DNA from: Puniceicoccaceae bacterium 5H
Lineage (GTDB): Bacteria > Verrucomicrobiota > Verrucomicrobiia > Opitutales > Oceanipulchritudinaceae
Length of the DNA: 64,000 bases
NCBI GenBank assembly: GCA_009772895.1
Contig: WOUP01000013.1
Location: forward strand, 38,264 to 102,263
Direction: 5' to 3'
The position numbers and the translations under genes are program-made. The notes below the pieces were generated by a model that did not search any database, was not told the DNA's origin, and saw only the letters and a list, made by a program, of their open reading frames with translations. This document shows positions 45,847 through 54,871 of this stretch, in pieces. Each line of letters opens with the position of its first letter. Within the stretch, counting starts at the first letter, position 1.

Positions 45847-46275
45847 CTACGGCGCCACGGGCACCCGACGGCTCCAGCGCCAGCCCAGCCAGACCAGCGC
45901 GAAAATAAGCCCGCAGTTGAAAGCGATGTGCGTCGCCATGTTGGGGAACACCAGCCAGTCGCCGAAGCAGCCGCAATCCGTCACGATACCATGCGCGTTG
46001 GCCACCAGCAGCAGCGTGATGAAGCCGGCCGTGAGCAGCGTGAGCACCAGCACGGCACCACGTTTGCCCAGCCCGGTGAGCAAGGCCAGCCCGCCGAGCA
46101 CTTCCACCCAGGGCAGCGTGAGCGCGACGACGTAGGCCATGTCGTAGGGGAAGAGCTGAAAGGCCAGCACATCGAGCATGAAGCGGCCCGGATCGAGCAG
46201 CTTGAGCGCGCCGGAAGCAATAAAGACCAGAGCGGCGAAGAGCCGCAGGATTACGGTGAGGGTGCGGACTGCCAT
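45847..46275 (-). CDS. MauE/DoxX-like four-helix membrane protein
   Basis: A 142-residue membrane protein with four hydrophobic segments, among them 'VILRLFAALVFIASGALKLL' and 'VLVLTLLTAGFITLLLVANA'. The 'TDCGCFGDW' motif between helices 3 and 4 is typical of the MauE-like branch of the DoxX superfamily, whose members work with thiol-redox partners. Its start lies within the last 25 bp of the membrane-anchored rhodanese gene, so the two are almost certainly co-expressed. A joint role in sulfur or disulfide chemistry at the membrane is inferred from this pairing. Confidence 0.85.
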   Translation of the reverse strand: MAVRTLTVILRLFAALVFIASGALKLLDPGRFMLDVLAFQLFPYDMAYVVALTLPWVEVLGGLALLTGLGKRGAVLVLTLLTAGFITLLLVANAHGIVTDCGCFGDWLVFPNMATHIAFNCGLIFALVWLGWRWSRRVPVAP

Positions 46276-46712
46276 GCGGGATACCCTCCTTCCAGATAAT
46301 AGACTTCGTCGATCGCCAGCTCGTCCTTCAAGCGCTGCGCCACGGCCTGGCTGGCGTGACAGCTACCGCCGTCGCAGTAGACAATGACCACCTTGTCCGG
46401 CGTCCAGCTCGTCACGACGGAAAACAAATGCTCGTCCCAGGAGTCTTCGTTCAACAACAGCGCACTGTCGATGTGGCCCGCGCGGTACTCGGCCTCCGTT
46501 CGGGCGTCGATCCAGAGGATCGGACGCGTCTCGCGGCGCACCTCGGCCGGCGTCAACGCGCGGTCGCCCGGGCGGTAGGTGCCGTACTTGGGCGCGTGCG
46601 GGTGCATAAACGCCGTCGCGCCCCCGGCCGCCGTCGCGAGCAACACGATGGCGAAGGCTTCCCACCACCAGCGTGCCACGCCGGGCGGGTTATTTTGTTT
46701 CGAGCCACTCAC
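46251..46712 (-). CDS. Membrane-anchored rhodanese-like protein
   Basis: A 153-residue protein. One N-terminal transmembrane helix (about residues 16-36, 'WEAFAIVLLATAAGGATAF') anchors a rhodanese domain: 'RPILWIDARTEAEYRAGHI' with the CH2A-like motif, and the active loop 'VIVYCDGGSCHASQAVAQRL' containing Cys where sulfur is transferred. The end 'VYYLEGGYPAWQ' is the standard rhodanese closing motif. It overlaps the MauE-like gene downstream by 25 bp and the LOG-family gene upstream by 23 bp, making a three-gene overlapping set. Confidence 0.88.
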   Translation of the reverse strand: MSGSKQNNPPGVARWWWEAFAIVLLATAAGGATAFMHPHAPKYGTYRPGDRALTPAEVRRETRPILWIDARTEAEYRAGHIDSALLLNEDSWDEHLFSVVTSWTPDKVVIVYCDGGSCHASQAVAQRLKDELAIDEVYYLEGGYPAWQSAPSP

Positions 46713-47544
46713 GGGTCAGCCAATTGGTGATGTAATCAAAGGCCTCGTCAACCTCATCGCAAATCTTGAACAGATTCAGGTCGCGGCGGTTGATGACGCC
46801 CCAGTCCGCCAGCGCATCGAAATTGATGATGTTCTTCCAGAACGCACTGCCGAAGAGCACCACCGGCACCTTTTTGTGCACCTTGCCCGTCTGCACCAGC
46901 GTGATGACCTCAAACAGCTCGTCCAATGTGCCGAAGCCGCCCGGGAACGCCACCAAGGCCTTCGCCAGATACATGAACCAGTATTTGCGGATGAAAAAGT
47001 AGTGAAACTCGAAGCCCAGATCGCGCGGCACATAGGCGTTGATGCCCTGCTCGCGCGGCAGGCTGATGCCCAAGCCCACCGAGGCCCCATTGGCCAGACG
47101 CGCGCCCTTGTTGGCCGCCTCCATGATGCCGGGGCCGCCCCCGGAGCAGATGAGAAAACGGTGGTGCTTGTCGTTCAGCTCCTTGGACCATTCGGTGAGG
47201 CGGCGCGACAGCTCCACACAGGCTTCGTAATATGGCGCCATGCGCACCCGGGCCTGAGCCAGCTGCAAGGCCTCCGCCTCGTCCGGACCCAGCTCGTCCT
47301 TGCCTTCCAGCTCGGCCTCCAGCGCATGCAACCGCTTTTCCGCCTCCGCCGGCGGCAGGGTACGGGCCGAGCCGAACATCACGATCGTATCCTTGATGCG
47401 CTGCTCGCGGAAGCGGTGCTCCGGCTCCGTCAGCTCACACAACACCCGGATCTTGCGCGCCGAAGCGCTGTGGAGGAAGTCCGCATTCTTGTAGGCCTTG
47501 TGCGGCCAGCCATTCTCTTCTTCGGGTAGGGGATATTCTCGCAT
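46690..47544 (-). CDS. LOG family protein (TIGR00730-type nucleotide phosphoribohydrolase)
   Basis: A 284-residue protein related to the LOG cytokinin-activating enzymes, which release free base from nucleoside monophosphates. Signature motifs: 'TIVMFGSARTLPPAEAE', 'CSGGGPGIMEAANKGAR' and 'ALVAFPGGFGTLDELFEV', the last being the PGGxGTxxE catalytic motif. Proteins of this group are often mislabelled lysine decarboxylase. The long branch with an extended N-terminus fits the size here. The ATG before REYPLPEEEN was chosen; the frame is open another 35 codons upstream. It overlaps the rhodanese gene. Confidence 0.9.
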   Translation of the reverse strand: MREYPLPEEENGWPHKAYKNADFLHSASARKIRVLCELTEPEHRFREQRIKDTIVMFGSARTLPPAEAEKRLHALEAELEGKDELGPDEAEALQLAQARVRMAPYYEACVELSRRLTEWSKELNDKHHRFLICSGGGPGIMEAANKGARLANGASVGLGISLPREQGINAYVPRDLGFEFHYFFIRKYWFMYLAKALVAFPGGFGTLDELFEVITLVQTGKVHKKVPVVLFGSAFWKNIINFDALADWGVINRRDLNLFKICDEVDEAFDYITNWLTREWLETK

Positions 47545-47669
47545 GGGCTCTGCCGTCACGTTGACAGCGCCCCCGCCCTTTGGCAAGGAACGACGGTTGG
47601 TGGCGGGCGCCCTTGACAAGCCAGAAGGCCTTCGCCTTCTTGAAGCCACTCTCCTCTTTGTCGCTGCTC

Positions 47670-48578
47670 ATGAAACCGATCGACCGCGTCTACATCCTCT
47701 GCAACATCCGTGACGTGCATCTGGCACGCATCTGCGTGGCCAGCATTCGCTATTTCTACCCCGATGTCGCCATCAGCGTCGTGACCGACCAGCATAACGG
47801 GGCTTTCGACGCTTCGGATATTGAACACTATGGGGACGGAGTCGAGGTGGCACAGGTCCAGAACCGGGCCGCCGGGCAGGGTTACGTGAAGCTCGAGATT
47901 CTGGCCGATCCCCGGCAAGAACGGGTCTTGATCCTCGACGCCGATATCATTTTTGCCGGGCCGGTGCTCGAAGAACTGGCTAAACATGAGGAAGATATCA
48001 TCATCTGCCCCGAAAGGCCGGCCCAACCGGATGATGAGCGCTGGCGCTTCACCTACTACAAGCCGGACCTCGCCCAGCAAGTCCGCCCCGAATTCGTGTT
48101 TCCCGGTGTCACCTTTAACTCCGGGCAGATCGTGGCGACCACGGGCAAGATCCCTCTGAGCTTCTGGGACGAGTTCGCCGAATATACGCAGCCCGTCAAA
48201 CTCAAGCAGTTCGAAGCCTTTCGCACCGATCAGGGTCTCTACAATTTTGCGTTCTACCTCCTGCAGCAGGAGGGCAAACTGTCGATCGGCGAATACCACT
48301 TCCACTACTGGGGCTTTGGCAAGCACGTGCAGGACATCACGCTCGAGCAGGTCAAGCGCAAGGATTCTCCGGCCAAGATCATCCACTGGGCCGGCCCGAA
48401 GCCCACGTTGATCAAAAACTATCCGGGCGCCGAACTGCTGCAGTTTTTCGAGGACCTCTATTACGCCCAGGTGCCCAACGGAGCGACCAAGCGGCGGCAA
48501 AACGCCCTGCAACGCATCGCGATGGAGCTTTACGCCAAAGCCTACTTCCGCCTCACGGGCAAGCACCGCTACGTCTAG
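47670..48578 (+). CDS. GT-A-fold glycosyltransferase-like protein
   Basis: A 302-residue soluble protein. It opens with 'DRVYILCNIRDVHLARICVA', the nucleotide-binding strand-helix of GT-A enzymes, and has a DXD-type metal motif in 'VLILDADIIFAGPVLEEL'. The segment 'FNSGQIVATTGKIPLSFW' and the His in 'KIIHWAGPKP' resemble GT8-like transferases. Donor and acceptor are unknown; no polysaccharide cluster is adjacent. The upstream frame (30 codons) overlaps the divergent LOG gene region and lacks merit, so ATG 47670 was used. Confidence 0.78.
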   Translation: MKPIDRVYILCNIRDVHLARICVASIRYFYPDVAISVVTDQHNGAFDASDIEHYGDGVEVAQVQNRAAGQGYVKLEILADPRQERVLILDADIIFAGPVLEELAKHEEDIIICPERPAQPDDERWRFTYYKPDLAQQVRPEFVFPGVTFNSGQIVATTGKIPLSFWDEFAEYTQPVKLKQFEAFRTDQGLYNFAFYLLQQEGKLSIGEYHFHYWGFGKHVQDITLEQVKRKDSPAKIIHWAGPKPTLIKNYPGAELLQFFEDLYYAQVPNGATKRRQNALQRIAMELYAKAYFRLTGKHRYV

Positions 48579-48594
48579 CCCCAGCGGAACGGCG

Positions 48595-50508
48595 CTACGG
48601 CTGCGGGCCGAAGTGGCGGAGGAACTGGGGTCGGGGCTTTTCCTTGGGCGCCTGGTTGCCTTGCAGGAGGATCTCGACGCGGAGTTCGTCGAGGCTTTCG
48701 CCGGGGACTTCGACTGCGCCGAAGCGGCGGAACAAGCCCAGCATGGCCTCGTTGTCGCGGTCGACGCGCGCCCAGAGTTTTTCCAGGCCGCGCGCCTTCG
48801 CCACCGCCACCATGCGCTCGATCAGCAGACGGGCCATGCCGAGACGGCGCTTCTTCTCGCGCACGACAAAGGCCATCTCCGCACTGGTGTCGTCGCGTTC
48901 GAGGTAGTAGCGGCCCACGGCGTGGATGACCTGACGCGGCCCTTGCAGCTCGAAGAGGCCCAGCGCAAGGTCGCGATTCTGGTCGACCCCCACCAGCTCG
49001 AAGGCGCGTTCGCGGCTCATGCGCGTGACGGTAAACCCGTAGCGCCGCATGATCGTCTCCTCCGTATGTGAGTAGAAAAACTCCTGCAGGCGGCGGTCGT
49101 CGGAGGGGTTGAGCAGGCGCAAGACATAGTCCTGCCCGTCGCGCAGGCGGATCTTGGTGCGTTGCAGCAGGGGCGATTCGCGCTCTTTGGTCGGTGGCGG
49201 CAACTGAAAATACGGCGGCACGAGGTGATGCTCCCGCGCCTCGCGCAACAAGTCTTCGCGGAAGTCCGGGTGCGCAATCTCGATCAGCTCCTGCACCCGC
49301 TCCTGGATCGTGCGGCCGCGCAGGGTCGCGATGCCATACTCGGTGATGACGTAATGGATGTCGGCGCGGTTGATCCCCACCCCGGCGCCGGGCGGCATCT
49401 GTGCCACGATGCGCGAACGCCGCTGCCCCTGATCGTCCGTCCAGGTGGAGGGCAGAGCGATGACCGGACGCCCGCGGCGAGACATGGCGGCCCCGCGCAC
49501 AAAGTCGACCTGACTGCCGATGCCAGCCCGGAACTTGCCCTGCACGCTGTCCATCGCCACCTGTCCCGTCAAATCGACCAGCAAGGCGCTGTTCACCGCC
49601 ACCATACGGTCGTTGCGGGCTATATTGAGGGGGTTGTTGACGAATTCCGCCGGGCGCAGGTCGAGGTGGGGGTTGCCGTCGGCAAAGGCGTAGAGCGCCT
49701 GCGAGCCCAGCAACATCGTGGCGACGAGCTTGCCCGGCAGCAGCGACTTACGGCTGTTGTCGACCACGCCCGCGGCAAAGAGTTCGCGCGCCGGATCGCC
49801 CATCAGCTCGGTATGCAGGCCCAGGTGCTTGTGCTGGGGCAGCGCCTGCAGCGTCGCGGTCCCAACCGGCCCCACCCCGGCCTGGACCGTGTCGCCGTCG
49901 TCGATCAGCTGAGCCGCATAATAGCCGATTTGTTGGTGGGCCTCGCTCAGCTCGGGCGCCGGCAACTCCGGCAGGGGGGCCTCATGCGTGATCGCGTAAT
50001 CGAAACGGCTCAACGGGATGTGCCCCAGCCCACCCGTGCGCGGCATCGCAGGATTGATCTGCGCCACCACGCAACGTGCCACCTTCAGCACCGAGGGCAG
50101 CAGCCCCACGGCCGGCCCGAGCGAGCAATATCCGTAGGCATCGGGCGGCGAGACCATGACCAGGGCCGTATCGACGTTGATCACGCCCTCCTCCAGCAAG
50201 TGCGCGATCTCCGACGAATGCACCGGCGTGTAGTCGTCCTGACCGGTGTTGACGAGATCGCTCAGGCGCGGGTCGAGAAAGAAGGCGTTGACCGTCAGGT
50301 TACGCCCGAAGCGCCGCTCCGTCCAGGGGGCGGGGCCGAGGGTCAGCGTCTGGTGCAACTGCAAGTCGTTGAACAAGCGCTCCTGCTCGAGTAGCTGCTC
50401 CATCAGCTGATGCGGGCACGCCGCACCGGAGCCGAGAAACAGGCGGCTGCCCGGCCTGAGGATGTCCCGCCAATCCGGGGCGGGCGGAAGCTGCACGGAT
50501 ACCGCCAT
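48595..50508 (-). CDS. Acetyl-CoA hydrolase/CoA-transferase fused to a GNAT acetyltransferase
   Basis: A 637-residue fusion. Residues about 1-430 are an AcetylCoA hydrolase/transferase of the 4-hydroxybutyrate CoA-transferase type ('LFLGSGAACPHQLMEQLLEQ', 'GVINVDTALVMVSPPDAYGY', catalytic Glu region 'LHTELMGD', 'YVITEYGIATLRGRTIQER'). Residues about 470-610 are a GNAT domain with the acetyl-CoA loop 'VVREKKRRLGMARLLIERMV'. The two together suggest acyl-CoA-dependent modification coupled to CoA transfer, or acetate handling with acetylation feedback (inference). The ATG at 50508 is preferred to a TTG five codons earlier. Confidence 0.9.
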   Translation of the reverse strand: MAVSVQLPPAPDWRDILRPGSRLFLGSGAACPHQLMEQLLEQERLFNDLQLHQTLTLGPAPWTERRFGRNLTVNAFFLDPRLSDLVNTGQDDYTPVHSSEIAHLLEEGVINVDTALVMVSPPDAYGYCSLGPAVGLLPSVLKVARCVVAQINPAMPRTGGLGHIPLSRFDYAITHEAPLPELPAPELSEAHQQIGYYAAQLIDDGDTVQAGVGPVGTATLQALPQHKHLGLHTELMGDPARELFAAGVVDNSRKSLLPGKLVATMLLGSQALYAFADGNPHLDLRPAEFVNNPLNIARNDRMVAVNSALLVDLTGQVAMDSVQGKFRAGIGSQVDFVRGAAMSRRGRPVIALPSTWTDDQGQRRSRIVAQMPPGAGVGINRADIHYVITEYGIATLRGRTIQERVQELIEIAHPDFREDLLREAREHHLVPPYFQLPPPTKERESPLLQRTKIRLRDGQDYVLRLLNPSDDRRLQEFFYSHTEETIMRRYGFTVTRMSRERAFELVGVDQNRDLALGLFELQGPRQVIHAVGRYYLERDDTSAEMAFVVREKKRRLGMARLLIERMVAVAKARGLEKLWARVDRDNEAMLGLFRRFGAVEVPGESLDELRVEILLQGNQAPKEKPRPQFLRHFGPQP

Positions 50509-50545
50509 GAAAACGTAGCTCAATGAATACAGCTTGCCCGTGCCG

Positions 50546-51244
50546 ATGGCAACGTTTTCGATGCGTCAGATGTCTGGCTGTCGCACGCTCATGATCGGCT
50601 TGTCACTGCTCGGCCCGGCCCTGCTGGCGGCCGCACCGCAAAGCGGCACCGTAGTGATGGCCGATCCCGCCAGCGGCACGCTCTGGGTGCGGGAGGCGGA
50701 TGGCGCAAGCCGCTTTGGCTCGGTCGCGCCCGACGAAGCGGCACCGCTACGGCCCGGTAGCACATGGAGCTGGGAAGTGGGAACCGATGGGGTGTGGCAG
50801 GATTTCTGGCCGGCAGAGATCGACCGTGAGCGCAACCTGATCGACACCGCTGGCAACCCCCTCTCACTCGACGATCTGGATAGTGGCACGATCATCCGCA
50901 TCTATGCCCGTTGGCAGGACGACACTGACGGCGCGGTGGTGTTGCGCCGCCGCGTGCGGTCGCTACTGGCCCTGCGCGACGAGCAGACCCCCGGTCTGCG
51001 CATCGTCGTCATCCCGCAAGGAGCCACTTCGCCCAGCCCGGCGGCCATTGCGCAAGCCGATGCGCTGCCGTGGATTACCGGCTCGAATGACTTGCGGGCC
51101 CGATTGCGGCCTCAGGAACTTTATTTGAACACCTCGAGCGCCATTGCCATCTATCAAGACGGACAATTGCGCTCTCTCCGCCGCACTGCCTACTGGAATC
51201 CGGCGGCCATGCTGAAACTGGCCCGCTTGGCGTCCAAGGATTGA
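50546..51244 (+). CDS. Exported protein of unknown function
   Basis: A 232-residue protein with a signal peptide (MIGLSLLGPALLAAA around residues 16-30). The mature part is beta-rich: 'GTVVMADPASGTLWVREADG' and 'TLWVREADGASRFGSVAPDE' at the start, then charged helical segments and 'AVVLRRRVRSLLALRDEQTP'. I recognise no family. The start is uncertain: TTG 50534, ATG 50546 or ATG 50561 are all possible, and none has a clear ribosome binding site. It is divergent from the CoA-transferase fusion and followed by another envelope protein. Confidence 0.6.
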   Translation: MATFSMRQMSGCRTLMIGLSLLGPALLAAAPQSGTVVMADPASGTLWVREADGASRFGSVAPDEAAPLRPGSTWSWEVGTDGVWQDFWPAEIDRERNLIDTAGNPLSLDDLDSGTIIRIYARWQDDTDGAVVLRRRVRSLLALRDEQTPGLRIVVIPQGATSPSPAAIAQADALPWITGSNDLRARLRPQELYLNTSSAIAIYQDGQLRSLRRTAYWNPAAMLKLARLASKD

Positions 51245-51323
51245 CAGTCAGAGGCGAGGGGGCATTGTCGATACATCCCAAACATTAGCTGGCGCTTCGC
51301 CGGCCAACGTTAACTGATCGTTC

Positions 51324-52526
51324 ATGCGTATAGCCCACTCACTCTGGATTTCTGCCGGCTGCTCCCTGCTCGCCGCCCCGATCTTCGCGCAAGACCCCAA
51401 CTACTTTCGCCTGCCGCGCGCCGAACCGTCCTTGGGTGAGCTGACGATTGGCAGTAACTACATGCTCGCACCCAACGTCGAATTTGGGGGCATGGGCGAC
51501 CTGCAGGAAGGCGCTCTGACCAGGCTGCAAGAGTCGTCCGACACCCGTCCGCCCGTCGCCTATATGTATAATGATGGTTACGTGCAGCAGGACTACACCA
51601 GCAGCACCACCCCGCGCGAACGCACCCGCGACGGCAATACCGGTAACATCCGTTTCTATAGCGACGACCAGGTCGTGGAGGGCGAAGACGGCAGCAAGGA
51701 CCTGGTATTCCACACCTTCGGTGCGGAAGGCACCGGCGAGCAATACGAAGCGGACGCTTCCGGCGCCGGCGGCTTCGAGCTGGGCTACAACCGCTTTCTC
51801 TCTCAGAAACGCCGCTTCGGCTGGGAAGTGGGCATCGGCTTCAACGGCTTCGACAGCGACTATAAGGACGCGGTCAATTCCTCCCTTTACGGCACCAAAT
51901 ACGTGCACGACGTCGTCAACGGTGATCCGGCCATCCCGACGACCGACGACGACGATGACGATTCAACGCCCGAAGTGCCCGACCCGCCTTATACCGGTGA
52001 CACCTCTCGCCCGACCGACGCGGACGACCTCGCCGATTATGTGCTGATCAACCTCGACCCGAACGTGGGAGGCGATGGCACGCCCGGTTCGACCATGACT
52101 GCGGAAGAGCTGAGCCAGTACACCGCAACCGTCGACAGCGACATGCGCTTCCGCTCCAGCATGTTTACGCTGCGCTTCGGGCCCACCTACAACATGGAGC
52201 TCGGGCACCGCTTCAGCCTCTCCATGGGCGCCGGTGTGAGCACGATGTATTATTCGGGCGATCTCGATGCCATCGAGTACCTCAACATCGAGGAACTGGG
52301 CACCATCGCCACCACGGGCCTGCGCAAGGAGAGCGACAACGAAGTGCTCTTCGGCGGTTACGTCCAGACCACGGCGGCCTACCAGATCAACGAGCGCGTG
52401 AATTTCTACTCCGGCTTCCAGTATCAGAGCAGCGGTAACTTCGAGATGCAGGGCGAGAAATACAATGTGGATGTCGACATGGGCTCCCAAATGTTTGTCA
52501 AGACCGGCTTCGGCGTCGCCTTTTAG
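51324..52526 (+). CDS. Outer-membrane beta-barrel-like protein with acidic loop
   Basis: A 400-residue exported protein; the signal peptide ends near residue 22 (LLAAPIFAQ). The body alternates amphipathic strands and turns ('[20 protein letters not shown]', '[20 protein letters not shown]', '[16 protein letters not shown]') and ends '[13 protein letters not shown]' with a terminal Phe, a barrel signature. A poly-Asp stretch (DDDDDDST near residue 210) and Pro/Thr-rich loop would lie outside the cell and may bind cations. No homologous family name was recognised. It may be co-transcribed with the downstream fabA (26-bp gap). Confidence 0.78.
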   Translation: MRIAHSLWISAGCSLLAAPIFAQDPNYFRLPRAEPSLGELTIGSNYMLAPNVEFGGMGDLQEGALTRLQESSDTRPPVAYMYNDGYVQQDYTSSTTPRERTRDGNTGNIRFYSDDQVVEGEDGSKDLVFHTFGAEGTGEQYEADASGAGGFELGYNRFLSQKRRFGWEVGIGFNGFDSDYKDAVNSSLYGTKYVHDVVNGDPAIPTTDDDDDDSTPEVPDPPYTGDTSRPTDADDLADYVLINLDPNVGGDGTPGSTMTAEELSQYTATVDSDMRFRSSMFTLRFGPTYNMELGHRFSLSMGAGVSTMYYSGDLDAIEYLNIEELGTIATTGLRKESDNEVLFGGYVQTTAAYQINERVNFYSGFQYQSSGNFEMQGEKYNVDVDMGSQMFVKTGFGVAF

Positions 52527-52552
52527 CCGCAGCGCCCTCTTTCCCCTACAGC

Positions 52553-53071
52553 ATGACCGAACCGAAAAACGCTTTCAGCCGCGAGGACCTCATCGCCTGC
52601 GGATACGGTAAATTGTTGCAACCAGGCCACGCCCGCCTGCCCCTGCCGCCGATGCTGATGTTTGACCGCATCACCAAGATCTCCCACGAGGGCGGCAAAT
52701 ACGGCAAGGGCGAGCTGATCGCGGAGTTCGACGTCCAGCCCGATCTGTGGTTCTTCGATTGCCACTTCAAGGACGATCCGGTGATGCCCGGCTGCCTCGG
52801 CCTCGACGCCCTCTGGCAGCTCGTCGGTTTTTACATCACCTGGAGCGGCCACTCCGGCAAAGGCCGTGCGCTCGGCGTCGGCGAAGTCAAATTCACCGGG
52901 CAGGTGATGCCCGAAAACAAGCTGGTGCGCTATCGGCTGGACATCAAACGCCTGATGGCGGGTAAAATGAAACTGGCCGTCGCGGATGGCACGGTGGAGT
53001 GTGACGATCAGGTGATCTACACCGCGCACGCATTGCGGGCTTGCGTCTTTGCGGACGAACCCAAGATGTAG
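52553..53071 (+). CDS. fabA: 3-hydroxydecanoyl-ACP dehydratase/isomerase FabA
   Basis: A 172-residue hot-dog-fold enzyme that dehydrates 3-hydroxydecanoyl-ACP and isomerises the trans-2 product to cis-3, the branch point for unsaturated fatty acids. The catalytic His71 ('[20 protein letters not shown]') and Asp85 are both present; '[17 protein letters not shown]' is the FabA-specific form of the motif, rather than FabZ. It is followed 100 bp later by fabB, the partner needed for anaerobic unsaturated acid synthesis. Confidence 0.95.
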   Translation: MTEPKNAFSREDLIACGYGKLLQPGHARLPLPPMLMFDRITKISHEGGKYGKGELIAEFDVQPDLWFFDCHFKDDPVMPGCLGLDALWQLVGFYITWSGHSGKGRALGVGEVKFTGQVMPENKLVRYRLDIKRLMAGKMKLAVADGTVECDDQVIYTAHALRACVFADEPKM

Positions 53072-53171
53072 GGTTGAGCAATCCGCCGCAATGGGACATA
53101 GTAAAGCCTTTGCGCACCACATTCAACACAGCTTCTCCTCGTTAACAAAAAAGCCCCGTAAACAGATTTCT

Positions 53172-54392
53172 ATGCAAGCACGTCGAGTCGTTATTACCGG
53201 CCTCGGAATCGTCTCTCCGCTAGGCAACGACGCAGCAACCGTTTTAGAGGCGCTGCGCGAAGGACGTTCTGGCATCGAACGCAAGCAGTCTTACGTCGAC
53301 AACGGACTGCGCACCCAGGTCGCCGGGACCGTCAAGCAATATGACGAGCTGGTCGCATCCGTCGACCGCAAGCTCGCCCGCTTCATGGGAGACGCTGCGC
53401 TCTATGCCTACGTTGCCATGCGCCAGGCCGTCGAAGACAGCGGCCTGGAGGCAGACGTAATCTCCCACCCCCGCACGGGTGTCATCGCCGGCTCCGGCGG
53501 CGGCTCGCCCATCAACCAGATCGAGGGCTGGGACGTGCTGCAAAAACGCGGCGTCCGCCGGGTGGGCGCCTTCCGCGTGCCCCGCATCATGGGCAACACC
53601 GTGGCGGCCAACCTCGCCACAGCCTATCAGATCAAGGGCATCAACTATTCCATCACCAGCGCCTGCGCGACGAGCATCCACACCATCGGTGCCGCCTACG
53701 AGCAGATCCAGCTGGGCAAGCAAGACGTGGTCTTTGCCGGTGGCGGCGAAGAGGAATCGGCCGAGCTCACCGCCTTCTTCGACGCGATGGGCGCCGTCTC
53801 CACCCACTACAACGACACCCCCGCCACAGCCAGTCGCCCCTATGACGCCAACCGCGACGGTTTCGTGGCCGCCGGCGGCGGCGCCATCCTCGTGGTGGAA
53901 GACTACGAGCACGCCAAGGCTCGCGGGGCCAAGATTTACGCCGAAATCGTCGGTTATGCCGCCAACAGCGATGGCGCCGATATGGTCGCGCCCAGCGGTG
54001 AAGGCGCCGTGCGCTGCATGAAGGCCGCGATGGAGACGGTCGACGGCTCGATCGACTACATCAATACCCACGGCACCAGCACGCCGGCGGGCGACATTAC
54101 CGAACTGCAGGCCATCCACGAGGTGTTTGGCGACCAGATCCCGCCGATCAGCTCCACCAAGGCCCTGACCGGCCACAGCCTCGGCGCTACGGGCGGGCAG
54201 GAAGCCGTCTACTGCATCCTCATGATGCTCAACGATTTTATCTGCGGCAGCGCGCATATTCAGGAACTCGACCCCGCCGCCGTTGGCTTCCCCATCCTCC
54301 GCGAAGCGACCGAGGCCAAGCTGAACCGCGTGCTCACCAACAGTTTCGGCTTTGGCGGCACCAACGGCTGCCTCATTCTGCAGCGCGTTTGA
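53172..54392 (+). CDS. fabB: 3-oxoacyl-ACP synthase I FabB
   Basis: A 406-residue thiolase-fold condensing enzyme that elongates cis-3-decenoyl-ACP made by FabA. The catalytic triad is Cys165 ('[20 protein letters not shown]') and two His in '[16 protein letters not shown]' and '[18 protein letters not shown]'. The C-terminus '[17 protein letters not shown]' is family-typical. A longer frame runs back into fabA, but ATG 53172 before QARRVVITG is the conserved N-terminus. Confidence 0.96.
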   Translation: MQARRVVITGLGIVSPLGNDAATVLEALREGRSGIERKQSYVDNGLRTQVAGTVKQYDELVASVDRKLARFMGDAALYAYVAMRQAVEDSGLEADVISHPRTGVIAGSGGGSPINQIEGWDVLQKRGVRRVGAFRVPRIMGNTVAANLATAYQIKGINYSITSACATSIHTIGAAYEQIQLGKQDVVFAGGGEEESAELTAFFDAMGAVSTHYNDTPATASRPYDANRDGFVAAGGGAILVVEDYEHAKARGAKIYAEIVGYAANSDGADMVAPSGEGAVRCMKAAMETVDGSIDYINTHGTSTPAGDITELQAIHEVFGDQIPPISSTKALTGHSLGATGGQEAVYCILMMLNDFICGSAHIQELDPAAVGFPILREATEAKLNRVLTNSFGFGGTNGCLILQRV

Positions 54393-54393
54393 C

Positions 54394-54810
54394 ATGATGA
54401 ACCCGCGCGAGATCGTCGAAGCCTTCGACCAGGCGGTACGTGCGCGCGATGAGGCCAGCATGCAATACCTGCTGGATCCAGACGTCGTCTGGGCTCACAG
54501 CACAGGCATGCCCGGCCCCCATCTCTGGCGCGGCTCCCGCGATGTCATCGACTACCTGCTCTACCAGCTGCCCCAGCAGTTCGAGGATTCCGCCACCGTG
54601 GTGGAAGAATACATCTGCGACGGGCAGACGGTGGTCGCCCTGGGGTATTATTCCGGGGTGCATCCGGTAACGCGGCGGAAGCTGCACGCGTTGTTCTCCC
54701 ACGTGTTTCGCGTGGAGGAAGGCCGCATCATGGCGTTCCAGCAGTACACCGATACCTTGCAGTTCGTCCGCGCCGCCCAGCCCAAGGCCGACGAAGACCT
54801 CGAGCCGTAG
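54394..54810 (+). CDS. NTF2-like (SnoaL-type) small protein
   Basis: A 138-residue protein with the cone-shaped NTF2/SnoaL fold: 'IVEAFDQAVRARDEASMQYL', 'DPDVVWAHSTGMPGPHLWRG', and 'ALFSHVFRVEEGRIMAFQQY'. Members act as small hydrolases, isomerases or ligand-binding proteins; the pocket lacks the obvious catalytic Asp-His pairs needed to name an activity. It follows fabB with one base between the fabB stop and its ATG (54394 or 54397), so may be coupled to it. Confidence 0.8.
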   Translation: MMNPREIVEAFDQAVRARDEASMQYLLDPDVVWAHSTGMPGPHLWRGSRDVIDYLLYQLPQQFEDSATVVEEYICDGQTVVALGYYSGVHPVTRRKLHALFSHVFRVEEGRIMAFQQYTDTLQFVRAAQPKADEDLEP

Positions 54811-54871
54811 CCGCCGCCCCCGCCGCTGGCGGAGGCTGGCAGGATTTCGCAGTGCCCGCTCGACGGGGCCT

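Noticed and set aside
46584..47529. Plus-strand frame opposite the LOG-family and rhodanese genes
   Set aside because: It is antisense to genes with clear catalytic motifs and carries no domain of its own.
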